64,000 bases of DNA from Alentia gelatinosa. Its lineage: Eukaryota > Annelida > Polychaeta > Phyllodocida > Polynoidae. This document shows, in pieces, positions 32,968-43,910 of this stretch. A program made the translations under genes and the position numbers. The notes under the pieces were generated by a model. It was given only the letters and a program-made list of their open reading frames with translations. It had not been told where the DNA came from and did not search any database. The stretch is taken from assembly GCA_950022655.1 (NCBI GenBank), contig OX465582.1:93634704-93698703 (forward strand). The letters are read 5' to 3'. Every line of letters starts with the position of its first letter. Positions within the stretch are counted from its first letter, which is position 1.

Positions 32968-33123
32968 ATATTTTTTCCTTTTCTTCTAGCAATGCCCTGG
33001 AGATCGGTGTTCAACAAAATGGCGACTCCCGCCTCCTTACACTCACTCTCCAGCCCAACTTTTCACAAAAGTATCACCGGACTATTTAGAAATGCAATCC
33101 GTACGGTGCAATTATGGTCTTAA
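32968..33123 (+). other. Possible exon: strong acceptor plus 43-codon frame
   Basis: TTTTTTCCTTTTCTTCTAG (ends 32989) is an excellent acceptor, followed two bases later by ATG (32992) and 43 open codons, MPWRSVFNKMATPASLHSLS onwards, to TAA at 33121. AAAATGGCGAC (33016-33026) and AAAATGGCGGC (about 33197-33207) resemble YY1-type elements. No donor or homology is recognised, so this may be chance or the edge of an unseen gene. Confidence 0.25.
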
Positions 33124-33210
33124 ATGGACACGGAAATTGTCAATTTATTTCCAAAGAAGTGATCCCAGGCGACCAATTAGGCATTTAGACAGATAAAAAT
33201 GGCGGCTTGG

Positions 33211-34084
33211 GCAGACTGAAGTTGTGGCTAATCGGGGATTTGTCCTGCGCGTCCGTTGAGGGAATTATGTGGTGTCTCTAATAAATAGGATGAATACTAA
33301 TCTGATATCTATGTGCACCTGCAGTGCTAAATTCTGTGAGATCTTCAGATATTTTCAACATATTAATTCGGTTTCCTGTTTGTTCACTCTCTCAATGTTA
33401 TATATCATTGAGATATAATTGTAAATTATAAATAATTTAATGCCAACCGTTTTCTATACCGGGTATTTTACTATTAAATATCAACCTCATTTTATTTCAT
33501 TATCCCACATACCGTTTCTGTATTTGTCATGGATCCCATACCACCCAATACGGTATTTAACATATTATTTTTATGTACAGGAACGGCCTTTGCCCACGTC
33601 ACCCGGTCCAGACTGGTTCCCTGCCCAAATGAAATAAGGGACTGTTAACTACTTCTTACGTAGGACCACAGAGTAGAGAGAGTTACTAGAGAAAGACCTT
33701 GAACTGACAGTCACGCCACCTCTCCTGGCTCAACAAAGACTTGCACAAGTCTTTTTTTTCTTCTACGCTAACGATTTACTAACTTCAGTGCTTTATTCTG
33801 GAGAAATACTACTGCTGAATCTTTTACAGCAGTCCTGTTGTACTGGTTGTAAGGCCCGCAGGCCTATTACATTTCCAGATAAAATAAATGAAATAAAAAG
33901 TAAAGGATACAGGGACTAAGGCAAGTCCAGGCTGGCACTCTCCCCAGCAGATCTTTTGCAGAAGTAGAGTGCAGGATCTGTGCTAGGAGAGTGCAAGAAA
34001 TGGAGGCGTTACCCATAATGCACAAAAAAAAATTGAACCCGTTACCTGGCGTGTAATGTGACTAGGCCAGGTTTCCAGGCTACA
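33211..34084. other. Non-coding; possible LINE-like 3' tail
   Basis: A stretch ending GATAAAATAAATGAAATAAA near 33873-33892 resembles the A-rich tails of CR1/L2-type elements, preceded by GGCCCGCAGGCCTATTACAT. No ORF relic supports this. The remainder is featureless. Confidence 0.3.
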
Positions 34085-34759
34085 CCAGGGACCCGTTTCA
34101 ATAGAATGCGTCACTAAGCCACTTAGTGACATGACTAGTGACAGGAATAGTGACAGGAATAGTGACAAAATTTAAGTCTCATTTCATAAGGCATGTCACT
34201 GTAGGGGAGGCATGTCACTGTAGGGGAGGTGTGTCTTGTCACTATTGTGGATGTGTCCCTAGTTTGGGACAGCATAGCAGAAAAACATGTGGGGTACCCC
34301 ATCTCACATACTCATGTCCTACCGGGAACAAGTGCCATCAAGGTGAAGGTCACTGCATAAATTAGCGACAGCGCTTGAATAATACTACACTGGCCACCAG
34401 AGCAGCATTTGCTATGACAGAATTCAAATGTGAATATCGTTGGATTGCATGAGCCGATCTCCTCCATATTTGGCATGTTTATAAGTTGCATGTGTCCCTA
34501 ACTAAGGTTCAAGCTTAATTCCTACAGGAAGTAAAGTTACGCATTTGTGACAATAGAAGAGGGTATGCCCTCTCGCTATTTAGGATCACTACAGTGACCG
34601 GACATCTGTCTTATGAAATGGTCAGGCGACTATTAGCACCCGTCTGTAAACCGGAGTCACAGAATCGGTTGTCACTAAACTACTGCAACGCAACCTGTCA
34701 CTATCGTGTCACTACACCCAATAACGGACGTCCTACAGACTATTGAAACGGGCCCCAGG
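34085..34759. mobile_element. TIR element P2 with iterated TGTCACTA motifs
   Basis: CCAGGGACCCGTTTCAATAG at the left is mirrored by CTATTGAAACGGGCCCCAGG at the right. TAGTGACA or TGTCACTA occurs many times in the first and last ~150 bp (for example 34125-34170 and 34668-34715), in keeping with subterminal repeats. The centre shares a conserved core with element P3 (61010-61716). Confidence 0.75.
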
Positions 34760-35103
34760 ACTGGCTATAAAGGGGATCCGACCAGACACGAGGCCTTACA
34801 CTCCTCTACACATCTGGCTGGTGCAATGAAAGATTATTCTTTTATCAACTCAATGTTTTATCAACTATCATTATATCAACTCATATCTTATTGTGATAAA
34901 CATAGTTACAAGAATGTTTTATCCCATACCCGTGTTGGCTTTTAATCATTATCCATCGTATACAAAGACCTCATTGAAAATCTATGGGGACTCAGTAAAC
35001 AACGACCAATTATATAAAACCTGTCAGAAACTATAACTGTGGTATACGGATTCAAATCTGTAGTGTAAGGCCTTAAAGCCATGGTATATGGGAAAATAAA
35101 GAT

Positions 35104-35226
35104 GGTTATGTGGACAGGCGGTTTTGTAAAACACTCGAGTTTGACGTCGTAATTCACTGGCTAGCGCTCGTGTATTACTATGCGTCAACCTCTCGTGGTT
35201 TACGGCCACCTGGCCACAAAACCATC
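35104..35226. mobile_element. Hairpin element HP-A, copy 7 (diverged)
   Basis: CAGGCGGTTTTGTAAAACAC, GTTTGACGTCGTAATTCAC and the mirrored GCGTCAACCTCTCGTGGTTT then GGCCACAAAACC keep the HP-A plan, but many positions differ. Confidence 0.5.
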
Positions 35227-35462
35227 TATTACCGTCTATGTATACTTAGAGTGATACAATATTACTCCAAATTGGTTTGTATATATGTTAACTGTTTACC
35301 TGTCACACCAGTAAGGCCAAATTAACGCTGGTCAATTGCTCCTGGCCGAGGATATGGAAACCAGGCAATATTGGACTGAGACTCTGCCAGTTGAAATAAT
35401 CGTGCGTTTTTTCCGGGTTTTTTTTATTGAGAAGCAGTTTTTATTTCAGCTCTTGCTCACAG

Positions 35463-35880
35463 ACATACACAATAATGATTGGTTTTGTGTACGAGTGCCC
35501 GAAATCTCCGAGTAGTCGACGCGTCTATTTTTCTGGAATCTCCCCCTGAAGATTCTGGCGTTTTTAGAATCTCCGGGTAGCGAATTCCGGAAGCCCTAAT
35601 CATTTCCTATGGATACTGCGTAATAAATGGGTAATGAAATCATAGGTTTTCCCTGAATTGTATATCAGCGTTAGAAATTAAAATCTTTCCCAGTAATGAA
35701 TGTAAAGAGGACTATTGGCCATGCACCCCTATAGCAATATCTAGTATCTATTATCTTGCCCCTTATATAAATCTCCACAGACTTAGCATGGTGTAGCTGC
35801 ACGCCATGATTATGCCATAAAATATTAATATGCCATGCTTGACGTATGAAATTGAAAACATGTGACGGGTAGGATAAAAT
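35463..35880 (+). mobile_element. Internally deleted HP-A (copy 8) joined to HP-B (copy 3)
   Basis: The left arm CATACACAATAATGATTGGT to GTAGTCGACGCGT (35463-35522) jumps directly to the right tail TTTTTCTGGAATCTCC, skipping the palindrome's right arm and most of the tail. The tail ends TAATAAATGGGTAATGAAAT and is followed by a diverged HP-B ending GGGTAGGATAAAAT (35867-35880). Confidence 0.6.
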
Positions 35881-35983
35881 TTAGACTTGCTCAAGTCTTT
35901 GATTATGAACATTCATTGAATGATTAAACACATTAAGAATAAAGTTAATTAAAGTATATATCCTTCTATGACTGCCCCATGAA

Positions 35984-36076
35984 CCTGTATCCCAGCGAGG
36001 AGGGTAGCCATAGGGTGCAGGGACTGGAGCCTGTATTCCAGCGAGGAGGGTAGCCATAGGATGCAGGGACTGGAGC
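35984..36076 (+). repeat. 46-bp tandem duplication
   Basis: Two copies of CCTGTATCCCAGCGAGGAGG plus GTAGCCATAGGGTGCAGGGA (starts 35984 and 36030) differ at two positions. Confidence 0.9.
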
Positions 36077-36151
36077 CAGTCTAGATAAAAATCTAAACGT
36101 AACTTATTTCCATATGAGTGTTTACGTGGTGTATTTCCTCTTCTGCTATAG

Positions 36152-36347
36152 GTATCCATCAACTTTATTTCCTGATATCAACCTGCGTAGACAACTAATG
36201 CCATATAATCAATCTTTTGAAATATATCGATGTTTCTTGAGAGCACTCTACGATGCCTACATACATAGCCCAGACGACTACCTTTCGATGTCGGCCTTTG
36301 AACTCCCCGTTGAGTTTGTACGCCATATACTGGGGTCTATACGATGG
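36152..36347 (+). other. Possible exon or gene fragment truncated by MITE-M
   Basis: TTTCCTCTTCTGCTATAG ends at 36151, and the following frame reads YPSTLFPDINLRRQLMPYNQ and continues with RCFLRALYDAYIHSPDDYLS to SIRW for about 64 residues, at which point MITE-M copy 4 begins. The amino-acid mix looks protein-like. No donor is visible and the family is unrecognised; it could be an old exon or a transposon ORF fragment. Confidence 0.3.
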
Positions 36348-36556
36348 GCACCCCTCTCATAAGATCTCACACTCTCGAAGTCGTATTCTGTACACTCACT
36401 GAGCTCTATGGAGAAGAATTCTTAACGAACTACTGTGTGCCAGTGGATTCTCAATGCTCTCAGCCTAATTCGTTAAGAATTCTTCTCCTATAGAGCGCAG
36501 TGAGAACCTTGTACAGAATATGACTTAGAGAGGGTGAGATCTTATGAGTGGGGTGC
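36348..36556. mobile_element. MITE-M, copy 4
   Basis: GCACCCCTCTCATAAGATCT left, GAGATCTTATGAGTGGGGTG right; the interior TTCGTTAAGAATTCTTCTCC is conserved. It abuts N copy 3 at its right end. Confidence 0.85.
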
Positions 36557-36950
36557 ACCGGGATTCCTGTACCTTACAGGTGTATGTCTGAGAGAAATCC
36601 CGCTGAGATTCTCTACTGGAACACAATCTCTTCGTCTTAATTGTAGGGTTACATTTCCCTGGAGCAGGATTCACACGATTGGAATGTATGTACCTCATAT
36701 CGTGTCTATCTGATTTGTTTGTCTGAGACAAATCCTGCTGAGATTCTGTACTCAAACACAATCTTTTTGTCTAAATTGTAGCGTTCCATTTCCCTGAGCC
36801 ATGTTTCTCCCCCGTAATTATTGGCGACATTTATCCCTGAAAAGGATCAGAATCTAATGAGATTCTGAATCCTATGAGGAATCTCATGTAATTTTTAACC
36901 CTGTGAGGTACATGAATCTCACCGTATGAATTCCACTTAAGCATGTCTGG
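36557..36950. mobile_element. Family N, copy 3 (partial, internally repeated)
   Basis: GTCTGAGACAAATCCTGCTG then AGATTCTGTACTCAAACACA occurs in two related versions (about 36585 and 36720). CTCATGTAATTTTTAACCCT and GGTACATGAATCTCACCGTA follow. Neither outer TIR is intact. Confidence 0.55.
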
Positions 36951-37884
36951 CAAACGCTTAACGGCGTCCGACTCACTCCCATCCAAATGGAATACCTGCT
37001 TCAGACAGACTCGTATCTGTTACACAGGTCTCAGTATCACCAATATTCTATCAGACATTGCTGGTCAACATGTATTGGTGTCACCAGCGTACTGTATCGC
37101 TGTAACATAGGTCCTAGTCTCACAAACATCCTAATTAGCCATGCATGTTAGGCAACATATTACTGTTATGATAATAATGAGTGGGAGTGTTGAATATCAG
37201 CGAAATTGTAATGCAATAGTAGGTTGTGGCTGTATACAATACAACCATGAAAGGTTATAGACCCTGCTAGGTATTGCTGTGGGTAAAGGTTAGGATTTAA
37301 GCAAATAATCGGGGATATTTGACTCCCTAAGTGCTTTCTTAAAAGAGGACGTGCCAGGCAGTGCTTTACTCTCAGCAAATTTTGCTTAATGGAATCAAGT
37401 TGTAAGTTACCGGAATTACTGTAAGTTCTAATAGGAGATTTGGTGAATTTTAGGGGGTACACATTTCATTTGGTGACCTTGAGCATGATATAAATCAAGA
37501 CGGTGACAGCGGCTGATACCTCCATGGTGTGCGTGCCCTGTGCAAAATATCTTAAATATCCATCGGCCTTGTGTGCTGGATTCAGAATATTGAGAGAGAG
37601 TTGAATTAGTTGAGAGAGTCAATTTCAAGAGATGGACTCGTTTGCAAAACATCTTGTATTGTTAATTGTTTGTACATGTCCTTGTCTATTGTATTTGTAT
37701 TTGTCCTGTGTGATGTATAGATGTTCTGGACCATGCAAGAAAGAACGTCTGTATTTCTGAAGAGAAAAAAAAATTAACAAAAAATCCATCGGAATGATAA
37801 AAGATAAATTTCAAAACCTTTTCAAATTTGATACCTTTGACCTCGGGTAAAGTTTAAATGTTAAATTATCCCTGTCGCCCAAAA
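36951..37884. other. Non-coding, nothing recognised
   Basis: No credible ORF or repeat. A minus-strand 98-codon frame (37166-37462) has no supporting signals. Confidence 0.45.
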
Positions 37885-38215
37885 TGTCTGTTTCCATTGG
37901 CCGATTATTGTATACGAATCTGCAGTCAGGAACCGCTGATGCAAGATCGTGATTAGCAAAACCCAGGCATTTGAAATGGTGACTGACTAATTTGGCGAAA
38001 ATTACACAATAACACCACCACCCACCGAATCAGTCGCGGATAAAATATTTCTATCAACATGCTCATGTGAAATGCTTTGAGAACACGATATCTACTGCAC
38101 TCTCATGGATTATGTGTCACGATCGATGTGGAGTTGGAGACCACCACCAATAGACATTTATGGTCTCCCAAAAAAGGGGTGCCGTTTTCGGCGACCAGTG
38201 GGAACGGGCTTATAG
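37885..38215. repeat. Repeat Q, copy 2 (diverged)
   Basis: TGTTTCCATTGGCCGATTAT, CTGCAGTCAGGAACCGCTGA and the mirrored GACCAGTGGGAACGGGCTTA repeat the plan of the copy at 9195-9880. Confidence 0.45.
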
Positions 38216-38544
38216 GGAAAGAAATCCTCATTCATAGTACCTTGAGTGTCCCCCATCAGACAAAATACGCCTGTAGACAGACTCAGAGAAACTTGAACAG
38301 GGTTCCTATTCATCACAGGTGGTGCCACATAGTGGTCTCTTTGATAACTATATCATTATCAATAATTATGTCCGACTAAATGTTTCGGAAATTTGCTCCT
38401 TAACTGTCAGTTTATATACAAGTCCATAATAGAAATCTAATTTAGATTGATACCTAATGCGATTCTTGCTATATTGATTCATCAATGAAGCTAGATCTGT
38501 TGGTGGTGGTCCCCCCACAAGCAATCTAGCGCTTGATAACTGTT

Positions 38545-38660
38545 GCTTGTTGAATAATTCAGGATCGTACATGAATTCCCTTTTCTGTATGCGAACAGGA
38601 CTCAGGGATGATGTGGATTATTCAACGCTTATGGTCGACCTTTCATCATCTAGAACAGCA
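38545..38660 (+). mobile_element. Fragment of MITE-L (left part)
   Basis: TTGTTGAATAATTCAGGATC, GTACATGAATTCCCTTTTCT and GTATGCGAACAGGAC match the left half of L elements (46427, 49163). Confidence 0.5.
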
Positions 38661-38997
38661 TTAGCTAAACAAAATGTACAATTTGATATACTATAATTCC
38701 ATACCAGACTTGCATCGCAACTATATGTGGGAATAACGAAGAGTTGTGCTTTCCCTACCGCTACCACGACCACAATGCAGGGAGTTAGACCAGGCGCGTT
38801 GTATCGCAACTATATGTTCATAGTCCGGACGGACAAATGCTGTAATGGAAGACCATCCCCTGTGAGGTGAATTATTTGCAATAAACAAACAAAGAAAAAG
38901 AAAACAAAAACGAGCTTCAATATCATTAAACGGTGACCCTCGTGCGAGGTATCTTTGTAGACTTCCTTTCGCAGGCAAAAGCTATCTATATACATGT

Positions 38998-39130
38998 GGG
39001 GCCCGTTTAATAACCTATGGTAACTCCAGACGCTTTTCTGTACTTCTTACTTGATATTTAAGACTGTTCGCTTAGAAAGTATTATTAGTCGTCCATAAGA
39101 TCGTCCTGAGTTCAGTTGGCTGATTTTGAA
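38998..39130 (+). mobile_element. Fragment of MITE-L (left part)
   Basis: GGGGCCCGTTTAATAACCTA at the tip, then TTTTCTGTAC, TTGATATTTAAG, GTTCGCTTAG and GTCGTCCATAAGATCGTCC follow the L1 order at 46427-46560. The right half is missing. Confidence 0.55.
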
Positions 39131-39299
39131 GCCGGGGGCAAAAAACTGGCATTAGAGCACCCTTGAGACTTATACATTCTGAGAAAACAGGCATAATAAG
39201 TGACGGGGGCGAATAACCTGTGTTCCTGCTAGTTTGCATACTGCTAAGAAACAGAATAGCAACTTTGGGGTTTTTATCGTTGGTATGCGATTTGGCGTT

Positions 39300-39385
39300 G
39301 GTATGGTATCACAAACAAATTGATCAGTGTTTCCCGACTGCAGTTCGGTACTAAATAATCGGCCGATGAAAAATGGCTTATAGAC
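39300..39385. repeat. Repeat Q fragment, copy 3
   Basis: TCCCGACTGCAGTTCGGTAC, TAATCGGCCGATGAAAAATG and GGCTTATAGAC match the Q vocabulary at 9485-9540. Confidence 0.4.
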
Positions 39386-39424
39386 TAAGCAACAGAGTGT
39401 CTTGTTACCAACTAAATCTAAAAA

Positions 39425-39785
39425 AAACTATGATTCTGGTAGAATCTGCTTGGAGTTTCTCCTGCACATAGGGACAGAATGAACCAGACTCAGGGTTTGA
39501 GACTGTAGACCCATGAGAGTGAGAATCTCGTGGAAAGACAAACTTGAAGCCGCTGTTCTTTTTTGTAGTCCCAAACTCATCTGTCCTTCTCATCTTGTGA
39601 TTTATGTCTAGCCATGCCGAACACAGAATTTAATGCTGTGGTTTTCTGATCTCACTACCCTGATACACACCTCTGAGATTTGACCTGTGTCAAGGGAAAT
39701 AATAGCCAATTTTCCGTCCCTGTACGATAGAATGTTCATAGGCTTTAGCGACAAAGTCGCTAGTATATATGTAAAAGTGGGACTC
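39425..39785 (+). repeat. Dispersed repeat AE, copy 2 (uninterrupted)
   Basis: TGGTAGAATCTGCTTGGAGT, then TGAACCAGACTCAGGG and GAGTGAGAATCTCGTGG through GCGACAAAGTCGCTAGT align with copy 1 at 13866-14660. It provides the near-empty site for P1 (CCTGTGTCAAGGGAAATAAT). Confidence 0.6.
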
Positions 39786-39834
39786 TTTCCACGGCAACTT
39801 TGTTTCTGTGGTCACTCCTCATGATCAACTCACG

Positions 39835-40068
39835 CTGCATTTCCGGTCAAATGAGAGCACGCCAGAAACTTCCGGGCGCAATTTCCGGTCCGGTAATCTC
39901 TATCTGGTGTCATGAGACAACTGTCTGACATCTTGACGTCATATTCTCCACCAACCAATCAAAGTATCAGGACAGCTCAGGCCGTACTCCCACTACAGAG
40001 TCCCCCCCTAGGTGTCGCTCTGCGGACAGGCATCTATTGTCAGCCTCGATCCCGGGCTTCCGGAAGAA
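39835..40068 (+). promoter_or_regulatory. TATA-less promoter-like cluster (ETS, CRE, CCAAT)
   Basis: Within ~230 bp there are several TTCCGG (ETS-type) sites (39841, 39870, 39883, and TTCCGGAA at 40058), a perfect CRE TGACGTCA (39934-39941) and ACCAATCA, a CCAAT box (39955). This combination is typical of housekeeping metazoan promoters. GC content is raised relative to the flanks. Confidence 0.45.
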
Positions 40069-40172
40069 ATGTCGTCTGGTTGGTTAATGTGGTGTATTCT
40101 GGGATTGCGCAGCTAAGTAGGTCGTATGAAAAAAGTCATCATGACCTCAAAGCAAAGTTAGAAGACAAATTA
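39912..40172 (+). CDS. Hypothetical first exon ending at a strong donor
   Basis: A frame open from 39912 (ATG) runs to codon 87, where TTA is followed directly by GTAAGTAT (40173-40180), a very strong 5' splice site in phase 0. The last part, SRSYEKSHHDLKAKLEDKL, looks protein-like. The ATG overlaps the promoter-like cluster, so the true start may lie further in or the exon may be non-coding. No family is recognised and no acceptor partner is identified. Confidence 0.3.
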
Positions 40173-40330
40173 GTAAGTATCCCCAAAGAAATAGTAACAA
40201 AAGACCTCAGTTTGATAAAAGTATCATGCTACATAAAATCTTCCGGAGCTAACAAAGGGGTCCCAAATCGTGGCAAAAGCTGGTCTTACCAAAGACAAAA
40301 TCATCTCACCTCTGGGTATTGCGAACATTA

Positions 40331-42162
40331 AAAGCCATTAGCACCACGACCTTTGTTCTTGGCAGTCCCTTCTAGTGTTGACTTAGAAATAAGTAAACGA
40401 GATGAGCATTGGAAAAACATTAGTAACTATTTGATCTCACTGGCCTACTTTTATCGAAATGTTTATATAATCTGTTCCACTTCCATCCGACATCTTGCTG
40501 AATGCAAACATTTTATCTATAGAAACGCTGTTTTTTTGGCTCTTGGAAAACAAAGATGCGATAAATGATAAGGAGAAACTGAAAGCGGAAAATACATCAG
40601 TTGAAATATCTGCAAAAATGACAAAATCGAGGGATTGGAATTCATCTGATAGCACAAATCAGAGATCTCTCCATTGCAGATCTAATATTTATCCTCTAGA
40701 AAACCGTAAGAAATATTTGATGGATTTACGTATGTATAAAAGGGCGAGGGGTAATACTGTAAAAGTTGTAGTACCAAATTTAAGACAACAATATCAATAC
40801 ATATTCAAATTAAGATATTATAAGACGACCTAAATTTTAAAAAAATCCTGTTTATCAGGGGCAGAAGTTCTGGTACAGTTTACCTACCGAACTGAGAGGC
40901 CAGTAAAGTATTTACATTTTTAAGAAACAAGTTAGATACTACTTATATAACAAAGAGCAATGAGAATAAACACACACATATTTTGAGTCTACAGTAATGT
41001 AACCAATAATGTTATCAATAAACAGAAATGTTGAGTCTATAATAATGTGAAAAATAATGTGATCAATAACTGGTAACAATGGTATATCATCCATCATTTA
41101 TTCCCATCGCCTCCTGTATTCATTTCCTACCAGTAATAGCGCTGGTTGGATTGTAATCACAAAGAACGGTCTGTATAAATCATCCTTGTTAAACAAATGC
41201 TGCAGATGAAAATTTGCAAAACAAAATTCGCAAGGCCTTGTTTCATAAACATGCCTTGTATTTTTTTTTTTTTTTTTCATAAATCTTATAAGGGTCAATT
41301 ATTTTTACTATAATTTGCAGGCTCGGCCGGAGCCGTTCGGTCCTTCATTACATTACATTTTACAACTTTGTATTTAATTACAGATGCTGTCGAGTTTGAG
41401 TTTTCCAGTACTCTGTTTACCTTTAATAATAGTATTTTCATTCAGGAATACTACGTCTGCGGTACTCCATTAATGAGATGAGATGAAATGAGATGAAATG
41501 AGATGATTAATAAAACACACTATGGTTGTAAAGTTCAGCTGTACTTTGTTCCACTGACGACTGGTGGAGAGGGTTTGACAGGTTCAACATGTACGTGCTA
41601 ATCTCACCCTTCTCTGGTATTGACTGAGCACATTCAGCTGTCAGCACTTTGTAAGTGTGATAAATGGCCGCCATAAACCACGAAGATCGTTACATTTTAA
41701 TGATGTCATCATGACCCATTTACACCCCTGGGTCCCGCAGACACTTGTCGTTAATCACTGGGTATTGATTCACCTGTGATAAAAACGAACATTCTGAAGA
41801 CTGAGTCTCGTCTTCAAAGTAGTTAGATCTTGAAGACTTTGAGAAAAAATATTTTGAGAAGCTTTGATTCATTTTTGTGTATAAACGTTGTATCATATAG
41901 TTGAAGGTTTTATAATCATTGCAGGTTTGTAGAGATATCGTATATAAGTGGTAATTCCTTCCTGATTCATTAACCCTTTTATTCAACTTATGTCTTGGAA
42001 TTTGGTCACTATCACACACATTCAGTTACAGTTTCTCTTACCTGGATAAGCATTTGAAAAAACACCTGAGTACAGCGAAAAGGTTATTGCTCTGAGTAAC
42101 TGATATCCACAGTTTGTTTTCTTTTACATTGTCTATCACTTTTTAACAATGCCACAGACGAG
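40331..42162. other. AT-rich non-coding stretch
   Basis: No convincing exon. A 112-codon frame at 40495-40833 has AT-rich codons and no splice support. A 17-T run (41261-41277) could be a minus-strand poly(A) tail. A short GAGATGAGATGAAAT tandem lies at 41476-41505. Confidence 0.4.
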
Positions 42163-42471
42163 CCTGGGCGGTGTTGCATAAACCGGGAACGATAAACCAT
42201 GTAAATTTTGGTGAAGAACGATAGTACAACGAAAATATAACGTAACTTTTTTCATGGTGTTACACAAAACACGTCGTTGTGTTATCGTTCGTCTGTTGAT
42301 ACAACGAAAGTAACAACGAACGATAAAAGGAAAAGTAGGCAAGGTACCCGTTTGAACCCGGGGAATCCCGGGAAATCCCGCGAAAATCCCCCAATGACGT
42401 CATGAGATGTCCCATTCAAACAATTCTAACTTTAAAAAGGGAAATTGCTGTAGTGTCATTAATAACAGGGC

Positions 42472-42615
42472 GATTTTCATAAACAAAACATCGTTAAAAA
42501 GCTAAGAATTAGGCCTATCTGTTGACATATATAAACATGATGTACAGATATATTGAAGATAGATATATGATATATTGACATGATATACCTGTGTCGTATA
42601 TTTCGTCAAATGGGG
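42472..42615 (+). repeat. Dispersed repeat AD, copy 2
   Basis: GCTAAGAATTAGGCCTATCT then GTTGACATAT and ACATGATATACCTGTGT align with 11225-11335. It ends a few bases before the TTAA of MITE I. Confidence 0.45.
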
Positions 42616-42620
42616 ATCCT

Positions 42621-42916
42621 TTAACCCATTCAGGGCGAAAATGCCTGCAGGCATTATGTACATGGGGGGCGAAAATGCCTACAGGGATTATGTACACAGG
42701 GGGCGAGAATGCCTGCAGGCATTCATGATATATTCAGGTATTTTCCAATAAGTAAAAAGACATATTTAAAGAGTTTGTGTAAAATATGGAAAGATATGTG
42801 TGGAAATCAAGATATTTGGTATACTGTTTCAAAAAATTTAAACTATATAAAAAAAAAAAGCATTCTAGGTCACATGACAAGTGAAACTTTCCTGAATACC
42901 TCAAGGCATTCTCGCA
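42621..42916 (+). mobile_element. piggyBac-type MITE I, copy 1 (5' part only)
   Basis: TTAACCCATTCAGGGCGAAA starts the copy. Three blocks carrying ATGCCTGCAGGCAT or a variant follow, then AAGAGTTTGTGTAAAATATgG and CACATGACAAGTGAAACTTT, matching copy 2 (57671-58037) up to TCAAGGCATTCTCG at 42914. The last ~75 bp and the closing GGGTTAA are absent; the CCTG array starts within ~20 bp. Confidence 0.75.
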
Positions 42917-42924
42917 ATGGGGGT

Positions 42925-43250
42925 CAAGCCTCCCTGGCTGCCTGCCTGCTTGCCTACCTCCCTGCCTGCCTGCCTTCCTCCCTCCCTGTCTCCCTCCCTG
43001 CCTACCGCCTGCCTCCTTCCCTCCCTGCCTGGCTGCCTGCTCGCCTGCCTGCCTTCCTGGCTGCCTGGCTGCCTACCTGCTTGCCTGCCTGCATCCTTCT
43101 TGCCTGCCTGCTTGCCTGCCTGCCTGCTTGCCTGCCTGCCTGCTTGCCTGCCTGCCTGTCTGCCTGCCTCCCTGCCTCCCTGCCTCCCCCCTCCCTTCCT
43201 GTCTCCCTGCCTCCCTGCCTGCCTCCCTCCCACCAAACGTCCACCCGGCC
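42925..43250 (+). repeat. (CCTG)n array, plus-strand pyrimidine orientation
   Basis: Nearly continuous CCTGCCTGCCTG with CCTCC and CTTGCCTG variants. A 4-bp unit leaves all frames open, so Pro-Ala-Cys-Leu repeat ORFs appear. Confidence 0.95.
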
Positions 43251-43910
43251 ACACCCGGCACGGCAGCCCCCGGCCCCCAGCCACCCGGCCCGGCCCGGAT
43301 TGACCCCCGGCCCGGTTTGAGCACCGGCCTCCCTGCCTCCCCCCTCCCTTCCTGCCTCCCTGCCTCCCTGCCTGCCTCCCTCCCACCGAACGTCCGCCCG
43401 GCCGCACCCGGCCCGGCGGTCCCCGGCCCCCGGCCCGGCCGCACTGGGCCCGGCCCGATTTGAGCCCTGGCCCGGCCGCACCCGGCCCGGCCCGGCCCGG
43501 ATTGACCCTCGGCCCGGTTTGAGCCCCGGCCCGGCCGAACCCGGATCGGCCCAGTTTGAGCCCCGGCCCGGCCGCACCCGGCCCGGCCGCACCCGGCCCG
43601 GCCGCACACAGCCCGGCCGCACCTGGCCCGGATTGCTCGGATTGAACCCCAGCCCGGTTTGACCTCTGGCCCGGCCGCACCCGGCCCGGCCCGGTTTGAG
43701 CCCCGGCCCGGCCTGGCCCGTCTGCACCCAGCCCGTGCGCACCCGGCCCGGATCGCTCGGATTGACCCCTGGCCCGGCCCAGCCCGGTTTGAGCCCCGGC
43801 CGGGCCGCACCCGGCCCGGCCCGGTTTGAGCCCAGGCCCGGCCGCACCCGGTTTAAACTCACTGTCCGGTTTAAACTCGCACCCGGTCCGCCCGGCCCCC
43901 GCCCGGCCCG
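43236..43910. repeat. CCCGGCCCGG(TTTGAGC) GC-rich tandem region
   Basis: Units of the form CCGGCCCGGTTTGAGCCC and GGCCGCACCCGGCCCGGCCC repeat irregularly for ~670 bp. It has very high GC and CpG and no real coding evidence. Confidence 0.9.

Noticed and set aside
39912..40331. Treating the whole 139-codon frame as one exon
   Set aside because: The GTAAGTAT donor at 40173 suggests the coding part, if any, ends there; the remainder is AT-rich and repeat-like.
42901..43862. Minus-strand frames of 245-286 codons rich in Gly, Arg and Pro
   Set aside because: They are translations of the CCCGG and CCTG arrays in several overlapping frames at once.
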